Both the position numbers and the translations under genes were made by a program. From assembly GCA_036250195.1 (NCBI GenBank), contig JAVHZZ010000005.1:68755505-68819504 (forward strand): DNA of 64,000 bases, given 5' to 3'. This DNA comes from Mixophyes australis. Lineage: Eukaryota; Chordata; Amphibia; Anura; Limnodynastidae. Under the pieces are notes generated by a model that worked only from the letters and a program-made list of their open reading frames with translations, was not told the origin of the DNA and made no database searches. Numbering within the stretch: position 1 is the first letter of the stretch; every line of letters begins with the position of its first letter. This document shows positions 1-10,068 of this stretch, piece after piece.

Positions 1-916
1 ATTTCCCAGGCTCTACACACCCGCTATCACCCACAAAGTAGTGACAAGTTATAAAGATTAAATGGTACTATCAAACTGAAATTGCAGAAGTTAATGGCTG
101 AGACTCAGAAAAATTGGTTAGAATGTCTTCTATTAGCACTTTTCTTAATAAGGAATAGTCCTAGTAAAAAGCATGTTTTAACTCTGTATGAAATTTAGTT
201 CGGAACCCCTGCTAGGACAGGATGTTATTTTCCTCAGCAATTACATCATGAAAATGCAGACTTAACTCAATACGTGATACGAATGCAACAAGATCTAATT
301 GAAATACACCAGTGTTCTCCCCGAGCACTTATTTCCCGGGTGCTACACCCGGCTGTTTTTACTTGCCACCCGGCTCTTGGATCCCAACAGAGTTCTATTA
401 TAATACATTAAACCATTGTTTCTCCTATTATAGAAGGCACTATGTGAGCACTACAGCCAGCAGTGTGTTTAGACCACTGACCACCAGTTTGACCAGTCCC
501 GCCATGTGTGGGCAATAATCACCAACATTTTTCAATATTATTGCAAAGTATTACAACTGTACCCATCCGGCTACTTCTTAATGCCACTCGACTGTCAACA
601 TTTTTAGGGGAAAACACTGTACAGCAGAATTGTTTATGTTTCTATTCCAGATCCTAACCTATCTGATGAAACTCACAACCTCCAACCAGGTGAACGGTTT
701 GGAAAACGTTTGGAAAATAATTTTTCCAAACCAATATGTAAACATTTTAAAAATGTAAAAGAACTTAAAGAAGAATTTAGAAAGAAACCTGCCAATTGGT
801 TTAAATACATTAGAGGATGGTTCTCAGGTATTCTGCAATCATTGACTTATGTGTTAATAATAATAATCCTTGTGTGATTCATTGCAGTGAAGTTGGGGAT
901 CTATTTGATAAAGTGC
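1..916 (+). pseudogene. Decayed endogenous retrovirus fragment (integrase C-terminal part and envelope transmembrane tail)
   Basis: About 88-318 reads as the C-terminal part of a retroviral integrase: a tryptophan-leucine rich helix region, then a 'LYEI' box broken by an in-frame TAG near 196, then a glycine/proline-rich tail. About 689-880 reads as a basic amphipathic stretch, a Trp-rich membrane-proximal segment and a run of Leu/Ile residues ending in a stop, as in the transmembrane subunit of a retroviral envelope. Only about 350 bp separates the two, so most of env is missing. The copy is non-functional. It is interrupted at 917-924 by the hAT element, and its continuation should resume after 8516. 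Retroviral origin is an inference from short motifs and domain order; the genus cannot be decided. Confidence 0.55.
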
Positions 917-1083
917 TTGCTAACTAGGGATGAGCGCACTCGGATTTATGTAATCCGAGCCCACCCGAACGTTGCGGATCCGAGTCGGATCCGAGACAGA
1001 TCCGGGTATTGGCGCCAAATTCAAAAGTGAAACTGAGGCTCTGACTCATAATCCCGTTGTCGGATCTCGCGATACTCGGATCC

Positions 1084-1090
1084 TATAAAT
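1084..1090 (+). promoter_or_regulatory. TATA-like box of the hAT element
   Basis: A tataaat motif lies about 160 bp inside the 5' end and is followed by GC-richer sequence. It is the best core-promoter candidate upstream of the transposase, but the start site cannot be proven from sequence. Confidence 0.35.
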
Positions 1091-1164
1091 TCCCCGCTAG
1101 TCGCCGCCATCTTCACTCGGGCATTGATCAGGGTAGAGGGAGGGTGTGTTAGGTGGTCCTCTGT

Positions 1165-1265
1165 GCTGTTTAGTTCTGTGCTGTTTAGTTCTGTGCTGTT
1201 TAGTGCTGTGCTGTTTAGTGCTGTGCTGTTTAGTGCTGTGCTGTGCTGTGCTGTGCTGTGCTGTG
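1165..1265 (+). repeat. 15-bp minisatellite grading into a 5-bp repeat
   Basis: About six units of roughly tgctgtttagttctg, the later ones with a G for T change, run into a short pure tgctg array. The reading frames through it are repeat-derived and not genes. Confidence 0.85.
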
Positions 1266-1266
1266 T

Positions 1267-2500
1267 TCTGCAGTATCAGTCCAGTGGTGCTGTGTGCTGT
1301 GCTCTGTCCTTCTGAGGTCAGTGGTGCTGCTGGGTCCTGTGCTGTGTCCTGTTCAGTCCAGTGGTGCTGTGTCCTGTGCTCTGTGCTTCTAAGGGCATAG
1401 TTATTTCCCCAATATTCCCCTGTGTTTAAAAAAATAAAAAAAAGTTTTTTTAAAAAATACCAAAAACTACTTTAATTTTTTTTAATTACCACAAAATTTG
1501 CACAACCAATCCTGCAGTATAAGCCCATTGGTACTGCAATATTACCAAGTTCACACATTCAGCAGTAAAAGTCCAGTGGTACTGCAATATTACAAAGTTT
1601 ACACATTCTGCAGTATCAGTCCAGTGGTGCTGTGTCCTGTGCTCTGTCCTGCTGAGTTCCGTAGTGCTGCTGGGTCCTGTGCCGTGTCCTGTTCAGTCCA
1701 GTGGTGCTGTGTCCTGTGCTCTGTGCTTCTAAGGGCATAGTTATTTCCCCATTATTCCCAAGTTTTTAAAAAATAAAAAAAAAGTAAAAAAAAATAAAAA
1801 AATTTTTTTAAAAAAAATAAATATAATAATTATAACCAAATTTGCAAAACCAATCCAGCAGTATAAGTCCATTGGTACTGCAATATTACCAAGTTCACAC
1901 ATTCTGCAGTATCAGTCCAGTGGTGCTGTGTCCTGTGCTCTGTCCTGCTGAGTTCCGTAGTGCTGCTGGGTCCTGTGCCGTGTCCTGTTCAGTCCAGTGG
2001 TGCTGTGTCCTGTGCTCTGTGCTTCTAAGGGCATAGTTATTTCCCCATTATTCCCAAGTTTTTAAAAAATAAAAAAAAAGTAAAAAATAATAAAAAATTT
2101 TTTTTTAAAAAAAAATATATAATAATTATAACCAAATTTGCAAAACCAATCCAGCAGTATAAGTCCATTGGTACTGCAATATTACCAAGTTCACACATTC
2201 TGCAGTATCAGTCCAGTGGTGCTGTGTCCTGTGCTCTGTCCTGCTGAGTTCCGTAGTGCTGCTGGGTCCTGTGCCGTGTCCTGTTCAGTCCAGTGGTGCT
2301 GTGTCCTGTGCTCTGTGCTTCTAAGGGCATAGTTATTTCCCCACTATTCCCAAGTTTTTTAAAAATAAAAAAAAAGTAAAAAAAAATAAAAAATTAAAAA
2401 AAAAAAATATATAATAATTATAACCAAATTTGCAAAACCAATCCAGCAGTATAAGTCCATTGGTACTGCAATATTACCAAGTTCACACATTCTGCAGTAT
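1267..2500 (+). repeat. 296-bp tandem repeats in the hAT 5' region
   Basis: The anchor 'accaatccagcagtataagt' recurs at about 1850, 2146 and 2442, giving a 296-bp period. A diverged unit near 1499 carries an extra internal block of about 50 bp, and a partial unit lies at 1267-1400. Each unit has a GC-rich 'gtccagtggtgctgtgtcct' half and an A/T-rich spacer (runs of A and T). The last unit is cut off at 'ctgcagtatc', just before the transposase ATG. The 64- to 80-codon open frames inside the units are identical repeat copies without protein features. Confidence 0.92.
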
Positions 2501-2515
2501 CTTGTGCTACATATA

Positions 2516-5512
2516 ATGGAGACCAAAAATTTGGAGGATAAAGTAGGGAAAGATCAAGACCCACTTCCTCCTAATGCTGAAGCTGCTGCCACTAGTCATG
2601 ACATAGACGATGAAATGCCATCAACGTCGTCTTCCAAGCCCGATGCCCAATCTCGTAGTACCGGGCATGTAAAATCCACAAAGCCCAAGTTAAGAAAAAG
2701 TAGCAAAAAGAGAAACTTAAAATCATCTGAGGAGAAACGTAAAGTTGCCAATATGCCATTTACGACACGGAGTGGCAAGGAACGGCTTAGGCCCTGGCCC
2801 GTGTTCATGACTAGTGGTTCAGCTTCACCCACGGATCTTAGCCCTCCTCCTCCTCCCCCCCCCTACAAAAAATTGAAGAGAGTTATGCTGTCAGCAACAA
2901 AACAGCAAACAACTCTGCCTTCTAAAGAGAAATTATGACAAATCCCCAAGGCGAGTCCAAGGGTGTTGGTGGTTGTCAAGCCTGACCTTCCCATCACTGT
3001 ACGGGAAGAGGTGGCTCGGGAGGAGGCTATTGATGATGTAGCTGGCGCTGTGGAGGAACTTGATGATGAGGATGGTGATGTGGTTATTGTAAATGAGGCA
3101 CCAGGGGGGGAAACAGCTGATGTCCATGGGATGAAAAAGCCCATCGTCATGCCTGGTCAGAAGACCAAAAAATGCACCTCTTCGGTCTGGAGTTATTTTT
3201 ATCCAAATCCAGACAACCAATGTATGGCCATATGTAGCTTATGTAAAGCTCAAATAAGCAGGGGTAAGGATCTTGCCCACCTAGGAACATCCTCCCTTAT
3301 ACGTCACCTGAATAACCTTCATAGTTCAGTGGTTAGTTCAGGAACTGGGGCTAGGACCCTCATCGGTACAGGGACACCTAAATCCCGTGGTCCAGTTGGA
3401 TACACACCAGCAACACCCTCCTCGTCAACTTCCTCCACAATCTCCATCAGATTCAGTCCTGCAGCCCAAGTAAGCAGCCAGACTGAGTCCTCCTCAATAC
3501 GGGATTCATCCGAGGAATCCTGCAGCGGTACGCCTACTACTGCCACTGCTGCTGTTGCTGCTGTTAGTCGGTCATCTTCCCAGAGGGGAAGTCGTAAGAC
3601 CGCTAAGTCTTTCACAAAACAATTGACCGTTCAACAGTCGTTTGCCATGACCACAAAATACGATAGTAGTCACCCTATTGCAAAGCGTATAACTGCGGCT
3701 GTAACTGCAATGTTGGTGTTAGACGTGCGCCCGGTGTCCGCCATCAGTGGAGTGGGATTTAGAGGGTTGATGGAGGTATTGTGTCCCCGGTACCAAATCC
3801 CCTCGAGATTCCACTTCACTAGGCAGGCGATACCAAAAATGTACAGAGAAGTACGATCAAGTGTCCTCAGTGCTCTTAAAAATGCGGTTGTACCCACTGT
3901 CCACTTAACCACGGACATGTGGACAAGTGGTTCTGGGCAAACGAAGGACTATATGACTGTGACAGCCCACTGGGTAGATGCATCCCCTTCCGCAGCAACA
4001 GCAACAGCTGCATCAGTAGCAGCATCTACAAAATGGCTGCTCATGCAAAGGCAGGCAACATTGTGCATTACAGGCTTTCATAAGAGGCACAACGCTGACA
4101 ACATATTAGAGAAAATGAGGGAAATTATCTCCCAGTGGCTTACCCCACTTAGACTCTCATGGGGATTTGTGGTGTCAGACAATGCCAGTAACATTGTGCG
4201 GGCATTAAATATGGGCAATTTCCAGCACGTCCCATGTTTTGCCCACACCATTAATTTGGTGGTGCAGCATTACCTCAAGAGTGACAGGGGTGTGCAGGAG
4301 ATGCTTGCGGTGGCGCGCAAAATTGCTGGACACTTTCGGCATTCAGCCAGTGCCTACCGCAGACTAGAGGCACATCAAAAAAGCATGAACCTGCCCTGCC
4401 ATCACCTCAAACAAGAGGTTGTGACGCGCTGGAACTCCACCCTCTATATGCTGCAGAGGATGGAGGAGCAGCAAAAGGCCATTCAGGCCTACACAGCCAC
4501 CTACGACATAGGCAAAGGAGTGGGGATGCGCCTCAGTCAAGCGCAGTGGAGACTGATTTCCGTGTTGTGCAAGGTTCTGCAGCCATTTGAACTTGCCACA
4601 CGAGAAGTCAGTTCCGACACTGCCAGCTTGAGTCAGGTCATTCCCCTGATCAGGCTGTTGCAGAAGCAGCTGGAGAAAGTGAGGGAGGAGCTGGTAAGCC
4701 ATTGCGATTACACCAAGCATGTAGCTCTTGTGGATGTAGCCCTTCGTACGCTTTGCCAGGATCCGAGGGTGGTCACTCTTTTAAAGTCAGAGGAATACAT
4801 TCTGGCCACCGTGCTCGATCCTCGGTTTAAAGCGTATGTTGTGTCTCTGTTTCCGGCGGACACAAGTCTACAGCGGTGCAAAGACCTGCTGGTCAGGAGA
4901 TTGTCCTCTGAAGAGGACCGTGACATGCCAACAGCTCCACCCTCATTTTCTTCCACATCTATGGCTGCGAGGAAAAAGCTCAGTTTTCCCAAAAGAGGCG
5001 CTGGCGGGGATGCTGATAACATCTGGTCCGGACTGAAGGACCTGCCAACCATTGCAGACATGTCTACTGTCGCTGCATTGGATGCTGTCACAATAGAAAA
5101 AATTGTGGATGATTACTTTGCTGACACCATCCAAGTAGACATGTCAGACAGTCCATATTGTTACTGGCAGGAAAAAAAGGCAGTTTGGAAGCCCCTGTAC
5201 AAACTGGCTCTATTTTACCTGAGTTGTCCCCCCTCCAGTGTGTACTCGGAAAGAGTTTTTAGTGCAGCGGGGAACCTGGTCAGTGAGCGGCGAAGGAGGT
5301 TGCTTCCTCATAACGTTGAAAAAATGATGTTTATAAAAATGAATAATCAATTCCTCAATGAAGTACAGCACTGCCCTCCAGATAGTACAGAGGGACCTGT
5401 GGTTGTGGAGTCCAGCGGGGACGAATTGATAATGTGTGATGAGGAGGAAGTACACACTGTAGGGGGAGAGGAATCAGAGGTTGAGGATGAGGACGACATC
5501 TTGCCTCAGTAG
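2516..5512 (+). CDS. hAT transposase with BED zinc finger; one in-frame TGA
   Basis: The first ATG of the open frame is at 2516. The same frame runs to TAG at 5512 except for one TGA at 2936-2938, so the product is either split or depends on readthrough. After the TGA the next ATG is at 3131. The N-terminal part is acidic and Ser/Pro rich with a Lys-rich patch. A BED-type finger follows (C-x2-C at about 3233-3244, H-x4-H at about 3305-3322), then a low-complexity linker. The hAT catalytic core shows a 'TTDMWTS' box near 3910, 'VSDNASNIV' near 4175, 'CFAHTINLVV' near 4235, 'TRWNSTLYML' near 4425 and 'LDPRFK' near 4815. The C-terminal dimerisation block has 'CPPSSVYSERVFSAAG' near 5226. About 998 codons in all, within the range of long hAT transposases. 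It is expected to cut and paste the element in the nucleus by DDE chemistry. Catalytic core looks intact; activity is unproven. Confidence 0.9.
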
Positions 5513-5567
5513 AGCCTGTTTAGTCTGTACAGGGAGAGATGAATAGCTTTTTTGATGTGGGGGCCCA

Positions 5568-5631
5568 AACAAACCAATCATTTCAGCCAAAGTTGTTTGG
5601 TAGGCCCTGTCGCTGAAATGATTGGTTTGTT
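5568..5631 (+). promoter_or_regulatory. Perfect 20-bp stem hairpin downstream of the transposase stop
   Basis: The arms aacaaaccaatcatttcagc (5568-5587) and its exact reverse complement (5612-5631) are separated by a 24-nt loop, 55 bp after the stop codon. The second hAT in this window has a hairpin at the matching place with a different stem sequence, which argues for a kept structure. It could act in RNA (3' processing, small RNA) or as a DNA site for transposase. Confidence 0.75.
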
Positions 5632-5728
5632 AAAGTGTGCATGTCCTATTTCAACAACATAAGGGTGGGTGTGAGGGCCCAAGGACAATTCCATCTTGGA
5701 CCTTTTTTTTTGGCATTATATGACCAAT

Positions 5729-6830
5729 CAACAGTCGTTTGCCATGTTCAAAAAGTAAAACCAAATTTAAAAAAATACAAGAAATTAAACCAAAAGTAAA
5801 ATGCCGTGTCATAATTTAAAACAAGAGGTATTGACGTGCTCTAAAACTACTGTAATGTTGTTTATATTTTATAAACACTACACTTGAAAGCTTGAGTCTT
5901 TCAATAAAAAAGTAACTGTCCATTGCACGACTATGTGCAACAGGGACATTTTTTTGGGTTTACAAAGTCAAACAATAACACTTCGACCCTGTCTGTCTGG
6001 GATCTCAATGACGAATTGTCTGTACCATGTTTGGAGGAGGTATTGTGGCCCCGGTATCAAATTGGGTACCGGGGCCACCCCACTACGCAGTCCAGATACT
6101 TGTTTGGTGGAATTCAGACCAGTTGAGGGTTTTATTATTATATTGTGTGGACCACTCTATCTATACCACACTACAACTCTATACCACTCTATTTCATACT
6201 TTAATTCTATTTCATACTTTAATTCTATTTCATACTTTAATTCTATTACTAATTAATTACCATAAAGAGGAACAAAATAAACCAATTTTACCAAAAGTAT
6301 AATATGACTTAGACTTACAAACACTACACTTGAAAGATCGTGCCTTTAAATGAAAAAGTCAGTCTTCATTGCACAACTATGTGCAACAGGGACATTTTTT
6401 TGGGTTTACAAAGTCAAACAATAACACTTTGACCCTGTCTGTCTGGGATCTCAATGACGAATTGTCTGTACCATGTTTGGAGGAGGTATTGTGGCCCCGG
6501 TATCAAATTGGGTACCGGGGCCACCCCACTATGCAGTCCAGATACTTGTTTGGTGGAATTCAGACACGTGGAGGGTTTTTTAATTATATTGTGGCCTCGG
6601 TACCAAATTGTGTACCGGGGCCACCACACTACGCAGTCAAGATAGATAGATGCGTATTGCGTATCATAGATAAAGTACATTCAGTGGTGTGGGGCAAATT
6701 GAAAAATATTCAAAATGCACTGACATTATCAAAAACAAGAGGTTGTCACACGCTAAAACTCCAACATGTATATGATGGAGAGGATGGAGGAGCAGCCGTA
6801 TGTGTAGTGTAATGCAGATCTGTTGAAGGT
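5729..6830 (+). repeat. Transposase-derived fragments and a 446-bp-spaced direct repeat with GC hairpins
   Basis: Short pieces resemble the coding region in the same orientation. 'caacagtcgtttgccatg' near 5730 equals a piece near 3632. 'acaagaggt...gacgtgct' near 5822 and a second copy near 6740 resemble 4408-4430. 'ggaggtattgtg' plus 'ccccggta' near 6035 resemble 3773-3792. A block of about 250 bp at 5873-6126 recurs at 6319-6570 with 446-bp offset. Three hairpins with a 12-bp stem (gtggccccggta / taccggggccac) lie at 6045-6078, 6491-6524 and 6591-6624, the third with one changed base. Open frames here are decayed transposase remnants, not genes. Confidence 0.7.
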
Positions 6831-6860
6831 TTTTTATATATTTTATTGTGGTGCCCAGTG

Positions 6861-8193
6861 CCCACTCCTCTACGCAGTCCAGGTACAATTATTGGTGCGA
6901 ATCATAAAAGTTCAGGGTTTTTAAGATATTGTGGTGACCCACTCCTCTACGCAGTGCAGGTACAATTATTGGTGCGAATCATAAAAGTTCAGGGTTTTTA
7001 AGATATTGTGGTGACCCACTCCTCTACGCAGTCCAGGTACAATTATTGGTGCGAATCATAAAAGTTCAGGGTTTTTAATATATTGTGGTGACCCACTCCT
7101 CTACGCAGTCCAGGTACAATTATTGGTGCGAATCATAAAAGTTCAGGGTTTTTAATATATTGTGGTGACCCACTCCTCTACGCAGTCCAGGTACAATTAT
7201 TGGTGCGAATCATAAAAGTTCAGGGTTTTTAATATATTGTGGTGACCCACTCCTCTACGCAGTCCAGGTACAATTATTGGTGCGAATCATAAAAGTTCAG
7301 GGTTTTTAAGATATTGTGGTGACCCACTCCTCTACGCAGTGCAGGTACAATTATTGGTGCGAATCATAAAAGTTCAGGGTTTTTAAGATATTGTGGTGAC
7401 CCACTCCTCTACGCAGTCCAGGTACAATTATTGGTGCGAATCATAAAAGTTCAGGGTTTTTAATATATTGTGGTGACCCACTCCTCTACGCAGTCCAGGT
7501 ACAATTATTGGTGCGAATCATAAAAGTTCAGGGTTTTTAATATATTGTGGTGACCCACTCCTCTACGCAGTCCAGGTACAATTATTGGTACGAATCATAA
7601 AAGTTCAGGGTTTTTAATATATTGTGGTGACCCACTCCTCTACGCAGTCCAGGTACAATTATTGGTGCGAATCATAAAAGTTCAGGGTTTTTAAGATATT
7701 GTGGTGACCCACTCCTCTACGCAGTGCAGGTACAATTATTGGTGCGAATCATAAAAGTTCAGGGTTTTTAAGATATTGTGGTGACCCACTCCTCTACGCA
7801 GTCCAGGTACAATTATTGGTGCGAATCATAAAAGTTCAGGGTTTTTAATATATTGTGGTGACCCACTCCTCTACGCAGTCCAGGTACAATTATTGGTGCG
7901 AATCATAAAAGTTCAGGGTTTTTAATATATTGTGGTGACCCACTCCTCTACGCAGTCCAGGTACAATTATTGGTGCGAATCATAAAAGTTCAGGGTTTTT
8001 AAGATATTGTGGTGACCCACTCCTCTACGCAGTCCAGGTACAATTATTGGTGCGAATCATAAAAGTTCAGGGTTTTTAAGATATTGTGGTGACCCACTCC
8101 TCTACGCAGTCCAGGTACATTTATTGGTGCGAATCATAAAAGTTCAGGGTTTTTAATATATATTGTGGTGACCCACTCCTCTACGCAGTCCAG
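6861..8193 (+). repeat. 77-bp tandem array with 385-bp higher-order structure
   Basis: The start 'cccactcctctacgcagt' recurs every 77 bp from 6861 to 8093, giving 17 units, with a partial one at 8172 after a 2-bp insertion. Units differ at a few diagnostic bases: gcagtgcagg in place of gcagtccagg at 6951, 7336 and 7721 (385 bp apart, five units), and ttaagata versus ttaatata in a matching five-unit pattern. Unit 10 has ggtacgaatc and unit 17 tacatttatt. The array sits between the transposase 3' region and the element's 3' end. Confidence 0.95.
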
Positions 8194-8516
8194 AAAGATA
8201 CCTTGTTGCAACGTTTTGGACTAATAACTATATTGTGAGGTGTTCAGAATACACTGTAAATTAGTGGAAATGCTTGTTATTGAATGTTATTGAGGTTAAT
8301 AATAGCCTAGGAGTGAAAATAAGCCCCAAAACTTGATTTTTAAACTTTTTATGTTTTTTTCAAAAAAAATCCGAATCCAATACCTTAAATCCGAACCGAG
8401 ACCTTTCGTCAAGTGTTTTGCGAGACAAATCCGAACCTCAAAAATAACGAAAATCCGGATCCAAAACACAAAACACGAGACCTCAAAAGTCGCCGGTGCA
8501 CATCCCTATTGCTAAC

Positions 8517-9410
8517 AACAAAGTGTTGTTCTTTCAAGAACAAATCAGCGAACCCTGATACAATTATAGGACTTATGGCAGAAACTCCATTCTGGACTGA
8601 CTGCACACCTGTTTATACTGCAATAGTCTTTTGAAAGAATAACGTGCATTGACTTTAAATTAACTTTTATTTTATCTACAATCAGCAGTGAAAGTCTGTT
8701 TTAAGTGACCCAAGGTTAGGGCTTCCTAATATCCAGTGCGTTGAGTACAGGCAGTTTATAATAATCATAATTGCATATACTCTTTTCCTTTGTTGCCGGT
8801 CTCCTAATTTCTCTAGTTTAAGAAAGGTCATATATCAGCTAAAATTAAGTAACAGAAGTAAGCAATGATTATAATGAACTAGTTTTCAGAATGCTAGCCT
8901 GAAAACATACTACTTAATGATCAGCTTTATATAAATAATGAACAGAAACATGTAGATAATTTGAATATAGGTGTAAATATTAATCAAACAAAAGGTTGAT
9001 TATAAGGTAGATATGATTGATAAACAAATTAGTGACACTAATGGATCATTGATACCATGATTTGGTATCAATGAGCGCCAGCTGTACAATGTAGGATGGT
9101 TTGTAAAAAAACCAAAAAACATTGTACAGCCAGCGCCTCCTTAAATGAGCACTTTAATAGCACCAATGATAGTAGTGATATCATTGTTTCCAGAAACCAA
9201 CACTGCTGGCCTGTTAGCTGAGATACAGGGGAGAGTAAAGTGGCATAAATAAATCTGAAAAGCCTTCTTCATTATTACATATAAGTGCAAATCTTAAAGT
9301 GCTTATATGACAGACTGGAGACTTTTATCACTGAAATTGGAGTTTTTGAATATAGATGCATAAGAAGCTGCAGAAGAGGAGATTGGGGAGTTATATCATT
9401 GTAATGAGAC
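8517..9410. other. No gene seen; ERV continuation, then a small fold-back
   Basis: The first part should be the ERV flank continuing from 916. Around 9030-9177 there is a fold-back of about 150 bp: gcgccagctgtacaatg at 9075-9091 pairs with 9120-9136 (15 of 17), and a nested gatacca/tggtatc stem sits at 9049-9069. It looks like a small MITE but no clear target duplication is visible. Confidence 0.5.
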
Positions 9411-9726
9411 CTTGGGCTAGATTTACTATCAGGCGTGATGCATGGCGGCTTCAAACCGCCATGCATCGCGGCGGTTTTCCGGCGTGTTTGCATTGCAAAC
9501 AGCCGGATTTACTAATGGGCGCATTTCAGCTTCAATTTGAAGCCGCCGGCGATGTAACGGCGGGATGTAATGCTCAAAGCCGCCGGCGGCTTTGAATAGA
9601 ACATGACGCTTTTGCTTTAAATGACGGCGCTTTTGTGTAAAGGTGTTTTTTTTGAAAATTACACCTGTCTCCTGGCCTGTTACTATTGGCTATTTTAAAA
9701 ATCAGGAGATTTGACATCACAAGGCC

Positions 9727-9734
9727 TATATAAA
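9727..9734 (+). promoter_or_regulatory. TATA box of the Harbinger Myb-like gene
   Basis: A tatataaa motif lies about 340 bp upstream of the ATG at 10069, after the subterminal GC-rich repeats. Position and consensus fit a core promoter. Confidence 0.5.
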
Positions 9735-10068
9735 CCACTGGCCTGACACTTTTTCTTTGATAGGGGTTTGAGGAGTTTTGTGAGAGGAGTTTGGAGGATA
9801 GTGGTTTGCTGAGAGTTGGTGAGAGTTGGAGTTTGGTGGATTGGTGGAGCGATATCTGTTTGAAGTGTGAGTAGTCCTGTGGTTTTTTCCTGTTTTGTAC
9901 ATTTATTTTCTCATTTATTTTCTGTCTTGTATTTTTTGTATTTGACTTGTCCTTTGTCTGTGTTACTTGTGTGTGACTGTGTGGAGAGTGTGTCTGTAGG
10001 TAGTGTAGTTTGTTCTTTGTGTTTGTAAGTCCTTCAGTGTTTTGTGTTTTTCTGTCTTCTGGGTAAAA

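Larger units (their letters stand above)
925..8508 (+). mobile_element. Autonomous-type hAT DNA transposon, 7.6 kb, with perfect 8-bp target duplication
   Basis: The ends are imperfect terminal inverted repeats: tagggatgagcgcactcgg on the left, and on the right the reverse complement of tagggatgtgcaccggcg. The flanks are identical 8-bp duplications, ttgctaac at 917-924 and 8509-8516, the length typical of hAT insertions. Inside, in order: a TATA-like box, 5' minisatellites, a BED-finger hAT transposase, a hairpin, transposase-derived fragments with GC-rich hairpins, and a 77-bp tandem array up to the 3' end. The size is large for a hAT because the repeats make up about a third of it. The perfect duplication suggests a fairly recent insertion. 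Similarity to the 58959-63837 element supports one broad family. Confidence 0.93.

Noticed and set aside
1124..2332. Several 60-84 codon Cys/Leu/Ser-rich open frames
   Set aside because: They follow the tandem repeat exactly and repeat identical peptides; they are products of the minisatellite, not genes.
6861..8193. CRISPR-like array
   Set aside because: The 77-bp units are directly tandem without unique spacers, and the window is clearly vertebrate DNA.
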